Assembly: GCA_019084405.1 (NCBI GenBank)
Contig: JAHRFX010000076.1
Span: forward strand, 1 to 11,205
Direction: 5' to 3'
Source: Methanobacterium sp.
GTDB taxonomy: Archaea > Methanobacteriota > Methanobacteria > Methanobacteriales > Methanobacteriaceae
DNA: 11,205 bases
Both the position numbers and the translations under genes were made by a program. Shown one piece after another: positions 1 through 6,489 of the stretch. A model generated the notes under the pieces. The model saw only the letters and a program-made list of their open reading frames with translations, searched no databases and was not told where the DNA came from. Position 1 is the first letter of the stretch, and every line of letters starts with the position of its first letter.

Positions 1-1
1 A

Positions 2-166
<165 letters not shown>

Positions 167-220
167 AACAGACACCCTGTTATATTATAATATGGATGCC
201 TTAACCCATAGATATATGGG
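167..220. repeat. Cluster of three short palindromes after the transposase end
   Basis: Directly after the stop codon lie three inverted repeats. AACAG (167-171) and CTGTT (177-181) flank a 5-base loop. ATATTATAATAT (182-193) is a perfect 12-base palindrome. CCCATA (205-210) and TATGGG (215-220) form a perfect 6-base-pair stem with a GATA loop. They could be the terminal region or transcription terminator of the insertion sequence to the left. The 5- and 6-base stems are short and the middle one is pure A/T, so chance is not excluded. Confidence 0.35.
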
Positions 221-283
221 GAGTGCAAATATAATAATAGAAAGTTTATTAAAGAAAATATATATCTAACTTTTAGTAACTAT

Positions 284-297
284 TTTTTATAAAATAT
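284..297 (+). promoter_or_regulatory. Candidate TATA box for srp54
   Basis: The run TTTTTATAAAATAT fits an archaeal TATA element. A transcription start about 25 bases downstream (near 315) would leave a short leader carrying the GAGG ribosome binding site at 327-330. A second AT-rich candidate, AAAATATATAT at about 255-265, lies further upstream. No B recognition element is obvious. Confidence 0.4.
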
Positions 298-337
298 CCT
301 ATTAATGAATAGAATATACATATCCTGAGGGTAATTA

Positions 338-1666
338 ATGTTAGGCAATCTCGGAAAAAATTTAACCAAAACCATGAAAAAGCTGGCTGGAATGTCCATT
401 GTGGATGAAGAAGTGGTTAAAGAAGTTATAAAAGAAATCCAGAGGGCTTTAATCCAATCTGATGTCAATATTAAACTTGTATTTAAATTATCTAAATCCA
501 TAGAAGAAAGGGCTTTAAAAGAAGAGCCACCAAAAGGAATAACCCCTAAAGAACATATAATTACCATTGTATACGAAGAAATGGTAAATCTGCTTGGTGA
601 GAAGGCTCAAGAAGTAGAAATAGATCAGAAACCATATAAAATTCTATTTTTAGGACTTCAGGGCAGTGGTAAAACTACTACCATAGGTAAACTGACCAGG
701 TATCTTCAAAAAAAAGGTTTTCACCCGTCAGTTGTTTGTACCGACACCTGGAGGCCTGCTGCATTTGAACAGCTAAAACAATTAACCCAGGAAATGAATG
801 TGCCTCTTTATGGAGATCCTGAAAATAAAGATGCTCTGGATCTGGCCAAAAAAGGTTTAAAGCTATTTAAAAAACATGATATAGTTATATTTGATACTGC
901 GGGACGACATAAAGATGAGAAAGATCTCTTACATGAAATGGAAGAGATTTCTTCGGTGGTGGACCCCACAGAAGCTATACTGGTTATAGATGGTACTATT
1001 GGTCAGCAGGCCAAAGACCAGGCCCGAGCTTTTTCCCAGGCCACCAGAGTAGGTTCCATTATAGTTACCAAGTTGGATGGTTCGGCCAAAGGAGGTGGAG
1101 CTCTTTCAGCTGTGTCTGAAATAGGGGCCCCTATTAAATTCATTGGAACTGGAGAGAGGGTGGATGATTTTGAAATTTTTGATCCTGAAAGATTTATTTC
1201 CCGTCTTTTAGGAATGGGTGATATAAAAACTCTGATGGAAAAAGCCGAGGAAGTGGCGGAAGAAGAAAAAGTTGCAGAAACCATGGACGCCATGCTATCT
1301 GGTAAATTTACCTTGAAGGATATGCATACCCAATTTGAGATGATGGGTAAAATGGGACCCATGCAGCAGGTGATGAATATGATGCCGGGAGTGGGAAAAT
1401 TACCTAAAAACGCATCTCAAATTACTGAAGAAAAGATTGGAAAATATAAAATCATTATGAGTTCCATGACCCATTATGAAATGGAACACCCGGAAGTTAT
1501 CAAACAGTCCCGGATAAAACGAATTGCCCGGGGTTCTGGAATGAAAAATGAAGATATAAAAGAACTGCTCAAATATTATAATGTTACTAAAAAGGCCATG
1601 AAAGGTTTTGGGCGTAGAAAGATGGGTGGGCCTATGGGTCAGCTAATGCGCCAGTTCATGCGCTAA
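338..1666 (+). CDS. srp54: Signal recognition particle 54 kDa protein (SRP GTPase)
   Basis: This 442-residue protein is the GTPase subunit of the archaeal signal recognition particle. It binds signal sequences and 7S RNA and, with the receptor FtsY, delivers ribosomes to the membrane. The N domain (residues 1-95) is helical. The G domain carries G1 GLQGSGKT (106-113), G2 DTWRPAA (136-142), G3 DTAGR (186-190), the G4 motif TKLDGSAKGGGA (from 244) and the closing GTGE (270-273). The methionine-rich M domain (about 300-442) includes the RNA-binding signature SRIKRIARGSG (391-401), and many Met residues line the signal-peptide groove. The length is normal for archaeal SRP54. ATG 338 is preceded by GAGG at 327-330 with 7 bases of spacing, which fixes the start. 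The gene is complete with no odd residues, and is followed after a 79-base gap by pus10. Confidence 0.97.
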   Translation: MLGNLGKNLTKTMKKLAGMSIVDEEVVKEVIKEIQRALIQSDVNIKLVFKLSKSIEERALKEEPPKGITPKEHIITIVYEEMVNLLGEKAQEVEIDQKPYKILFLGLQGSGKTTTIGKLTRYLQKKGFHPSVVCTDTWRPAAFEQLKQLTQEMNVPLYGDPENKDALDLAKKGLKLFKKHDIVIFDTAGRHKDEKDLLHEMEEISSVVDPTEAILVIDGTIGQQAKDQARAFSQATRVGSIIVTKLDGSAKGGGALSAVSEIGAPIKFIGTGERVDDFEIFDPERFISRLLGMGDIKTLMEKAEEVAEEEKVAETMDAMLSGKFTLKDMHTQFEMMGKMGPMQQVMNMMPGVGKLPKNASQITEEKIGKYKIIMSSMTHYEMEHPEVIKQSRIKRIARGSGMKNEDIKELLKYYNVTKKAMKGFGRRKMGGPMGQLMRQFMR

Positions 1667-1745
1667 AAAAATTAGATTATTTGATTACTGTTTTTATGTT
1701 AAATTAAGGCCTTCCGATACTAATTAAGATTAAGGTAGATTGAAA

Positions 1746-2975
1746 ATGGATTCTAAATTACAAAAAGCTTTAAAAATAATGGAAATAACAAAGGGCAATA
1801 TATGTGATCACTGCCTGGGCCGTAAATTTTCTAATGATATAGAAGGTCCGGGAAATCCCTTAAGAGGTGAAAAAATAAGGAAAATAATTCTCCAGGAAGA
1901 TATCACTGTTAGTAAAGATTCTAAATGTGCCGTATGTAATGACCTCTTTTTTAATATAAATGAAGAACTAGTGAAGAATATTGCACAAAAAATTAAGGAC
2001 CTCCGTCTGGAATTTGATGGCTTTGTGGTAGGTAGTAAACTGGTAAAAGAAGTGGTGGAAAGGGACCAGTCCTTAAGCCAGAAAATGGAATTGGAAGTAG
2101 AAAGCATAAAAAAAGAAGTGAATCGTGAACTGGGTAAACTTCTGGAAAAAGGTTTGCATAAAGAGGCAGATTTTGATAATCCGCACCTGGTGATTATGGT
2201 GGACTTTAAAAAGGAAACTCCGTCGGTTAGAATACAGATAAATCCTTTATTTTTAGAAGGGCGGTATCGGAAACTGATTCGGGGGATCCCCCAGACTAAA
2301 TGGCCCTGTAGAAAGTGCAAAGGTCGAGGATGTGAAGAATGTGGTTTCACAGGGAAAATGTATACTGAGTCGGTGGAAGAACTCATCTCCCCCAGGGTAT
2401 TAGAAATTACCCAGGGTCGTAGTTCAAAATTCCATGGAGCAGGAAGAGAAGATATTGATGTGAGGATGTTAGGAACAGGCCGTCCCTTTGTTCTGGAGAT
2501 AAAAGAACCCCGCCATAGAACCATAGACCTGAAAAAACTAACCCTTGAAATAAATCAAGAAGCTGGAGGTAAGGTAGAGGTTTTGCAATTGAAATACTCT
2601 GAAAAAGCCAGAAAAGCCAGTATCAAAACTTCGTCTCCAGATACTTTCAAGACCTATCAGGCCCAGGTGGAATTAGAAGAGCCATTCCATGCTGAAAAAT
2701 TAGAAAAACTGCAGTCAATGAATATCATAAATCAACGCACCCCCCTCAGGGTATCCCATCGACGTGCAGATAAAGTTAGGATTAGGGAAATTAAAAGTAT
2801 TAAGGCAAAAATAATTAGCCCCCAACATATCGAATTAATAATTAAAGGCCAGGGGGGTCTTTATATTAAAGAATTAATTTCTGGAGACAATGAAAGGACT
2901 TCTCCCAATATAAGTGAAGTTTTAGGTACACCTGCTCGTTGTGTACAGCTGGACGTACTGGAAGTTCAGGGATGA
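1746..2975 (+). CDS. pus10: tRNA pseudouridine synthase Pus10 (Psi54/Psi55)
   Basis: Archaeal Pus10 converts U54 and U55 of the tRNA T-loop to pseudouridine. The 409-residue product (counted from ATG 1746) has an N-terminal zinc-binding module with two CxxC pairs (C20/C23 and C61/C64) and a THUMP-like RNA-binding region over about residues 75-175. A second Cys cluster follows (C188, C191, C196, C199). The catalytic block FHGAGREDIDVRMLGTGRPF holds the Asp of GRED (about D236), which I take as the nucleophile by analogy with GRTD of TruA. The C-terminal half has RTPLRVSHRRADKVR and the family ending GLYIKELISGD. TTG 1740 is in frame, but the AAGGT at 1732-1736 lies only 3 bases before it. It lies 9 bases before ATG 1746, so the ATG is preferred. 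The gene is complete. It sits between srp54 and rpl21e, consistent with a translation cluster. Confidence 0.93.
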   Translation: MDSKLQKALKIMEITKGNICDHCLGRKFSNDIEGPGNPLRGEKIRKIILQEDITVSKDSKCAVCNDLFFNINEELVKNIAQKIKDLRLEFDGFVVGSKLVKEVVERDQSLSQKMELEVESIKKEVNRELGKLLEKGLHKEADFDNPHLVIMVDFKKETPSVRIQINPLFLEGRYRKLIRGIPQTKWPCRKCKGRGCEECGFTGKMYTESVEELISPRVLEITQGRSSKFHGAGREDIDVRMLGTGRPFVLEIKEPRHRTIDLKKLTLEINQEAGGKVEVLQLKYSEKARKASIKTSSPDTFKTYQAQVELEEPFHAEKLEKLQSMNIINQRTPLRVSHRRADKVRIREIKSIKAKIISPQHIELIIKGQGGLYIKELISGDNERTSPNISEVLGTPARCVQLDVLEVQG

Positions 2976-3149
2976 ATTCATAAATATACTTAAAGAGTGG
3001 GGGAAATATATATTAATACCAATCAATAATATGAATTTCTAATAGGTTTGATGGCCCATTAATTTTGTCATCCGAATTTTCTCTAAAAATTGTTATTAAT
3101 ACTGCATTTCAAAAGAGAGGATATAACCTATTTAAATTGATAAATTATG

Positions 3150-3167
3150 AATTATATTTATATTTAC
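3150..3167 (+). promoter_or_regulatory. Candidate promoter of the rpl21e-rpoF unit
   Basis: The stretch around ATTATATTTATATTTA upstream of rpl21e is the best TATA-like element in the 223-base gap between pus10 and rpl21e. It is followed by GGCCAGAAGGCC at 3169-3180, which can fold into a 4-base-pair hairpin. A start about 25 bases downstream would give a very short leader. A second AT-rich candidate, TATTTAAATTG near 3129-3139, would give a longer one. The rest of the gap (2976-3149) shows no gene or RNA that I can support. Confidence 0.35.
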
Positions 3168-3198
3168 CGGCCAGAAGGCCATTATGGAGGTTAAAAAA

Positions 3199-3489
3199 AT
3201 GAGAAGATCAAGAGGTTCTAGAAGTAAAACAAGATATAAACTTCAAAAAACTAATAGGGCGGGAAGAACAAATCCCATAACTAAAAAAATCCAGAGATTT
3301 GCTGAAAATGATATGGTTCATATTATAATCGACCCCAGTATCCACAAAGGACAACCTCATCCCAGATTCCATGGAATGACCGGTAGAGTAGTGGAAGGCA
3401 GAGGAAGAGCATATATTGTTGCCTTAAATGACGGTAACAAAGCTAAACAGGTTATAGTACGTCCAGAACACTTGAAAATACAAGAGTGA
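3199..3489 (+). CDS. rpl21e: Large ribosomal subunit protein eL21 (L21e)
   Basis: This 96-residue basic protein is the archaeal/eukaryotic ribosomal protein L21e of the 50S subunit. The N-terminus MRRSRGSRSKTRYKL matches the family's Arg/Lys/Ser-rich start, and the body includes NPITKKIQRF, VHIIIDPSIHKGQPHPRFHGMTGRV and a VRPEHLKIQ end. These are typical of the SH3-like fold of this family. An upstream in-frame ATG at 3184 would add MEVKK. However, the GGAGGT formed by the bases just after it (3186-3191) is a perfect ribosome binding site, 7 bases before ATG 3199. The upstream ATG is therefore part of the binding site and ATG 3199 is the likely start. The stop overlaps the rpoF ribosome binding region, with 4 bases between the genes, which indicates one transcript. 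Confidence 0.95.
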   Translation: MRRSRGSRSKTRYKLQKTNRAGRTNPITKKIQRFAENDMVHIIIDPSIHKGQPHPRFHGMTGRVVEGRGRAYIVALNDGNKAKQVIVRPEHLKIQE

Positions 3490-3493
3490 TCCC

Positions 3494-3826
3494 ATGATAG
3501 GGAAAAAGATCCTGGAAACAGACCCAATTTCCATTACTGAGATAAAAGAGACTCTGGAAGATTTTGCAAGAGAACATGAGCTTAATTATGAACAGAATCT
3601 CACCCTGGATCATGTAATAAAGTTCTCTAAGCTGGAACTGGAAGAAACTCAAAAGTTAATTGGGGAACTGGAAGAACTGGTTAAAAAGAAATATGCAATT
3701 CGAATAGCAGATATGCTACCTCAGGATCTAGCAGATTTAAGATTACTTTTTGCCAAGGAAAGGATGCCAATTAAGAATGAGGATATGGAAGAAATATTAA
3801 AAATAGTGGATAAATACAGATTATAG
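3494..3826 (+). CDS. rpoF: DNA-directed RNA polymerase subunit F (Rpb4 homologue)
   Basis: The 110-residue product is archaeal RNA polymerase subunit F, which pairs with subunit E' (Rpb7-like) to form the stalk of RNA polymerase that aids promoter opening and binds emerging RNA. Family features are YEQNLTLDHVIKFSKL (about residues 33-48), the helical ELEELVKKKYAIRIADMLP, and the HRDC-like C-terminus DLADLRLLFAKERMPI...EEILKIVDKYRL. Length is normal. ATG 3494 follows the rpl21e stop by 4 bases. The GAGTGATC (3484-3491) that spans that stop resembles part of the archaeal Shine-Dalgarno sequence, so translational coupling is likely. Linkage of L21e, rpoF, a DUF655 gene and ksgA is a recurring archaeal arrangement. 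Confidence 0.93.
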   Translation: MIGKKILETDPISITEIKETLEDFAREHELNYEQNLTLDHVIKFSKLELEETQKLIGELEELVKKKYAIRIADMLPQDLADLRLLFAKERMPIKNEDMEEILKIVDKYRL

Positions 3827-3839
3827 TATTTATTCCCTT
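3827..3839 (+). promoter_or_regulatory. Candidate TATA box before the DUF655 gene
   Basis: GTATTTATTCCC directly follows the rpoF stop. A start about 25 bases downstream (near 3857) would lie before the DUF655 start codon. This is weak evidence that DUF655 can be transcribed separately from rpl21e-rpoF. Confidence 0.25.
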
Positions 3840-3903
3840 AAATTACTGAATTTTCACTAAAAAATTGATTCTGCTAATTAAAAGACTTATGGTTAGTGAT
3901 TGG

Positions 3904-4482
3904 ATGGAAGATTACGCAATTATCCTCGACTACCTGCCACTGGGCTATATCCAGGAAGGTATGTTTAACTTTAAAAGAAAGCCTGTAGCCCAGGCCATTG
4001 GTAAAGAAGAATTTACTTTACTGGAGTTGACTCCTCAAGAGGAAGTGGATATTGAAATACACCAGAAGGTGTACATTGGTCCTGGGAAAAGGGATGAAAT
4101 CTCCAGGGTAAGTCGCAGACTAAACTACGACGATTTGACTGCCACTGCCCGGGTGGAACTCAAATATGTCATAGAAGAAATTATAAAGGCTAAAGAGGAT
4201 AAATTTGTCCAGTTTTTTAATGAAGCCGGACCAGTAAGTACCAGGCTTAACCAGCTGGAACTTTTACCAGGAATAGGTAAAAAGCACATGTGGGATATCA
4301 TAAAAGCAAGGAAAGAAAAACCCTTTGAAAGTTTTGAAGATATAAAAAACAGGGTTCCCATGCTTTCAGATCCAGTTAAAATACTGGTAAAAAGAGTTCT
4401 ACTAGAACTGGATGCGGATAAAGATAAACGGGGCAAGAAAAAATATATTTTATTCACCCGGCCCCCTGCCCGCCGAAGATAA
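3904..4482 (+). CDS. DUF655 helix-hairpin-helix protein
   Basis: This is a member of the archaeal DUF655 family, whose biochemical role is not established. The 192-residue product opens MEDYAIILDYLPLGY and has a compact domain with FTLLELTPQEEVDI and QKVYIGPGKRDEISRVSRR. A region ending ARVELKYVIEEIIK follows, then a helix-hairpin-helix: LELLPGIGKKHMWDIIKARK, with LPGIGKK at about residues 121-127, followed by PFESFEDIKNRV. This motif normally contacts the DNA or RNA backbone. The tail is strongly basic (KRGKKKY, RPPARRR), again suggesting nucleic acid binding. In-frame upstream starts exist at TTG 3865 and ATG 3889. I chose ATG 3904 because GGTTAGTGATTGG lies just before it and because family members seem to begin near M-E-x-Y-A. 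The position between rpoF and ksgA suggests a role in rRNA or ribosome maturation, which is inference from context only. Confidence 0.85.
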   Translation: MEDYAIILDYLPLGYIQEGMFNFKRKPVAQAIGKEEFTLLELTPQEEVDIEIHQKVYIGPGKRDEISRVSRRLNYDDLTATARVELKYVIEEIIKAKEDKFVQFFNEAGPVSTRLNQLELLPGIGKKHMWDIIKARKEKPFESFEDIKNRVPMLSDPVKILVKRVLLELDADKDKRGKKKYILFTRPPARRR

Positions 4483-4493
4483 ATATATTTTAT
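4480..4493 (+). promoter_or_regulatory. Candidate TATA box for ksgA, overlapping the DUF655 stop
   Basis: TAAATATATTTTAT begins in the DUF655 stop codon. A start about 25 bases downstream (near 4510) would lie just before the ksgA ribosome binding site (AGGAG, 4516-4520). This would give ksgA its own promoter. Confidence 0.35.
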
Positions 4494-4502
4494 TTTTTTT
4501 TT
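4493..4502 (+). terminator. T-tract terminator candidate after the DUF655 gene
   Basis: An uninterrupted run of ten T residues follows the DUF655 stop codon by 10 bases. Archaeal RNA polymerase terminates at oligo-T tracts without needing a hairpin, so this may end or attenuate transcription from rpl21e-rpoF-DUF655. Read-through into ksgA remains possible. Confidence 0.45.
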
Positions 4503-4528
4503 AAATTAATTTTTCAGGAGAAATAGTT

Positions 4529-5389
4529 TTGGGGGACTGGAAAAACATAGATAAAGTTTCTCTGGCCCAGGAAACCAAAGAAGTTTTAAAAACTCATGGT
4601 ATTACTTTAAATCGTCGTTTAGGTCAAAATTATTTGATTGATGATTTTAAACGTAAAAAGATAATTGGATTTGCTGATTTATCTCCACAGGATACTGTGC
4701 TGGAGATAGGTCCTGGAATTGGAACTTTAACCATCCCCATATCTTTTAAAGTCCATAAACTGGTGGCTATTGAGCAGGACCCCTGTATTGCCCATATTTT
4801 AAAAAAGAGATTGGAGGAATTCGGATCAGGTAATGTGGAGGTGATAACAGGAGACGCTTTGAAAATTGATTTTCCTGTATTCAATAAAATTGTATCTAAT
4901 TTACCCTACCAGATATCATCCCCCATTACCTTCAAATTGTTAGAACATAACTTTGATCAGGGAATATTGATGTATCAGAAAGAATTTGCTGAGCGTATGA
5001 ATGCCCCGGTGGGTAGTAAACATTATTCCCGTTTATCAGTAATGCTTCACTTTAAAGCAACAGTGGAACTGCTGGATAAGGTATCACCCCAATCATTTAT
5101 CCCTCCTCCCCGGGTAGACTCCACAGTAGTGAGACTGGTTCCTAAAAAAGATAGAAAAATTGATAATTTTTTTACTCGAGTCTGTCGAGCACTTTTCCAG
5201 CACCGTCGGAAAAAGGCAGCAAAATCTCTTTTAGAATCATTTCATGAAATAGGTGACCTGGATAAAAAAGAAGCCAGATTAATAATCCAAAAACTTAATC
5301 CAGTTTTAAAAGAAGAAAGGGTATTTAAACTCACTCCTCAACAGATTTTAGATATATCAAATAATTTAAAGCATTTATTGAAGCAATAA
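4529..5389 (+). CDS. ksgA: 16S rRNA dimethyladenosine transferase (KsgA/Dim1)
   Basis: This 286-residue SAM-dependent enzyme dimethylates the two adjacent adenosines in the 3'-terminal helix 45 loop of 16S rRNA (A1518/A1519 in E. coli numbering), a late step in small-subunit assembly. It shows RRLGQNYLID (29-38), the SAM-binding motif I EIGPGIGTLT (59-68), the acidic residue of motif II in AIEQD (80-84), GDALKIDF (108-115), and the catalytic NLPYQISSPI (124-133) with NLPY as motif IV. YQKEFAERM (149-157) and FIPPPRVDSTVVRL complete the family pattern. The start is TTG 4529, supported by AGGAG at 4516-4520 with 8 bases of spacing, and no nearer ATG precedes the RRLGQN motif. Length is normal for archaeal Dim1/KsgA and no key residue is missing. 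Confidence 0.96.
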   Translation: MGDWKNIDKVSLAQETKEVLKTHGITLNRRLGQNYLIDDFKRKKIIGFADLSPQDTVLEIGPGIGTLTIPISFKVHKLVAIEQDPCIAHILKKRLEEFGSGNVEVITGDALKIDFPVFNKIVSNLPYQISSPITFKLLEHNFDQGILMYQKEFAERMNAPVGSKHYSRLSVMLHFKATVELLDKVSPQSFIPPPRVDSTVVRLVPKKDRKIDNFFTRVCRALFQHRRKKAAKSLLESFHEIGDLDKKEARLIIQKLNPVLKEERVFKLTPQQILDISNNLKHLLKQ

Positions 5390-5417
5390 AGAAATTTAAA
5401 AATTATATGATAACTTG

Positions 5418-5428
5418 ACATATAATTG
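5418..5428 (+). promoter_or_regulatory. Candidate TATA box before the HemK-type methylase gene
   Basis: ACATATAATTG lies in the ksgA-methylase gap. A start 25 bases on (near 5448) would leave a leader containing GAGG at 5454-5457. The similar TTATATGAT at about 5403-5411 is an alternative. The evidence is sequence resemblance only. Confidence 0.3.
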
Positions 5429-5471
5429 CCCATTAAGATTTTTAGAATTTAAAGAGGCATATATTGATAAA

Positions 5472-6065
5472 ATGATGGAATATAACGGATTAAAAATTGA
5501 AAGCTGTGACCGGGTCTATGCCCCTTCAGAAGACACTTTACTATTAGCTGAGAATTTGAAATCTCGCCCTGATGATTATGTGCTGGAGATAGGTACTGGA
5601 ACTGGTTTTATAGCTTTAGCAGCATCTTTGAAAACTAAAAAAGTGGTGGCTACGGATATAAACCCCTATGCAGTAAATTGTGCCCGGGAAAATTTGAAAA
5701 TAAATAATATTCCCAATATGGAAGTAAGGCCGGGGGACCTTTTTAAGCCGGTTAAAGGGGAAAAATTCGATCTCATAATATTCAATACTCCTTATCTACC
5801 CAGTAGCGAGGATGAAATCATAGGAGATGAGTTGGATGCTGCATGGAATGGTGGAATAGATGGCCGAAAAGTCATCGATGCTTTTCTGGATGAGTTAAAG
5901 GACTACCTTTGTAAAAAAGGAAGAATTCAACTGGTACAAAGTTCACTATCAGATAATAAAAAGACCCTGGAAAAATTGGAAAACATGGGATTTGAATCAG
6001 AAATAACTGCCATGGAGCGGTTCTTTTTTGAAGAAGTAGTGGTTATTAGTGCTGAATTAAAATAA
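5472..6065 (+). CDS. HemK2/Mtq2-like protein methyltransferase (probable release factor glutamine methylase)
   Basis: This class I SAM-dependent methyltransferase of the HemK/PrmC family is closest in style to the archaeal/eukaryotic HemK2/Mtq2 group. That group methylates the Gln of the GGQ loop of the class I release factor, with Trm112 as partner in known cases. The N-terminus RVYAPSEDTLLLAENL (about 14-29) is the group hallmark. Motif I is VLEIGTGTGFIAL (37-49), motif II is ATDINPYAV (60-68), and the active-site motif is FNTPYLP (104-110). The usual form is NPPY and here it reads NTPY. A complete 197-residue protein results from ATG 5472. TTG 5415 would add 19 residues without family resemblance, so it is rejected. 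The ribosome binding site is weak: GAGG at 5454-5457 is 14 bases upstream. Its place after ksgA supports a translation role. The exact substrate is inferred. Confidence 0.8.
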   Translation: MMEYNGLKIESCDRVYAPSEDTLLLAENLKSRPDDYVLEIGTGTGFIALAASLKTKKVVATDINPYAVNCARENLKINNIPNMEVRPGDLFKPVKGEKFDLIIFNTPYLPSSEDEIIGDELDAAWNGGIDGRKVIDAFLDELKDYLCKKGRIQLVQSSLSDNKKTLEKLENMGFESEITAMERFFFEEVVVISAELK

Positions 6066-6081
6066 TCTCTGATTAAAATAA

Positions 6082-6096
6082 ATTATTTATTTTTTA
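6082..6096 (+). promoter_or_regulatory. Candidate TATA region for the DUF488 gene (possible leaderless mRNA)
   Basis: An A/T-only TTATTTATTTTTTAA stretch lies 15-29 bases before ATG 6111, and no Shine-Dalgarno sequence is visible in between. That geometry would put transcription start at or near the ATG, giving a leaderless message, a common arrangement in archaea. Composition here is almost pure A/T, so specificity is low. Confidence 0.3.
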
Positions 6097-6110
6097 ACAT
6101 ATATTATTTG

Positions 6111-6395
6111 ATGATAAAAATTAAGCAGGTAACCCAACTTGCTGAAAAGGGAGAAGGATTTAGAATACTGGTGGATAGAACCTGGCCCCCGCAGCTTCCT
6201 AAAGAAAGTATTAAAATTGACTGCGGGTATGAAGATTTAGCACCCAATGAAGGCCCTGATATCTGGTTTTCCAAAAAAAGACAAAAATGGGATGAATTTA
6301 AGGAAAAACACCACCAGGAATTAAAAGATAAAAAGAAATTAATAGATCATGTTAAGTTTTTAGAAAGGGTTAAAAAAAATTTAACCGGGGTTTAA
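6111..6395 (+). CDS. DUF488 family protein, short form
   Basis: The 94-residue product matches the DUF488 (YeaO-like) family, whose function is not known. Recognisable landmarks are GFRILVDRTWPPQLPKE (about 16-32; the common form is VDRLWPRGLSKE), then YEDLAPNEGPDIWFSKKRQKWDEF and KHHQEL. The usual Arg of WPRG is replaced by Pro (WPPQ). The C-terminus is short: after QEL the family normally has a strand and a further helix (about 115-120 residues in total), while here a charged KDKKKLIDHVKFLERVKKNL tail ends the protein. I cannot tell whether this is a genuine short form or a decayed gene. ATG 6111 is chosen over the adjacent TTG 6108. No ribosome binding site is visible. The gene converges on the TPR gene that ends at 6490. 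Confidence 0.75.
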   Translation: MIKIKQVTQLAEKGEGFRILVDRTWPPQLPKESIKIDCGYEDLAPNEGPDIWFSKKRQKWDEFKEKHHQELKDKKKLIDHVKFLERVKKNLTGV

Positions 6396-6446
6396 CAGCT
6401 CTAAAGAATAAATAAAGACTTTGAAAGATTTTCTGGATGCAAAAAG

Positions 6447-6468
6447 CAGGACTATTCTACAGGTCCTG
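6447..6468. terminator. Inverted repeat between convergent genes
   Basis: CAGGAC (6447-6452) and GTCCTG (6463-6468) form a perfect 6-base-pair stem with a 10-base loop, in the 94-base gap between the DUF488 stop and the stop of the TPR gene. An alternative pairing, CAGGT (6460-6464) with ACCTG (6477-6481), overlaps it. The position suits a bidirectional terminator or mRNA 3'-end structure, but no long T-tract follows, so this is tentative. The gap is noticeably more GC-rich here than other spacers in the window. Confidence 0.3.
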
Positions 6469-6489
6469 GGAAGGGTACCTGGCAGTTAG

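Noticed and set aside
1003..1362. Minus-strand open frame of 119 codons inside srp54
   Set aside because: Antisense shadow of the SRP54 G and M domains, with no independent evidence.
1808..2524. A 238-codon open frame on the minus strand inside pus10
   Set aside because: It lies wholly opposite a well-supported conserved gene, has no domain-like pattern and no ribosome binding site, and its composition is what the reverse of an AT-rich gene gives.
4441..4493. 13-base direct repeat AAATATATTTTAT at 4441-4453 and 4481-4493
   Set aside because: The first copy encodes conserved residues of the DUF655 protein (KKYILF) and the sequence is A/T only, so chance is the simplest explanation.
6108..6145. 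C/D-box-like signals (TTGATGA followed by CTGA) at the start of the DUF488 gene
   Set aside because: Only one pair of boxes is present, with no C'/D' pair, and the bases are the coding start of the gene. Not enough for a guide RNA.
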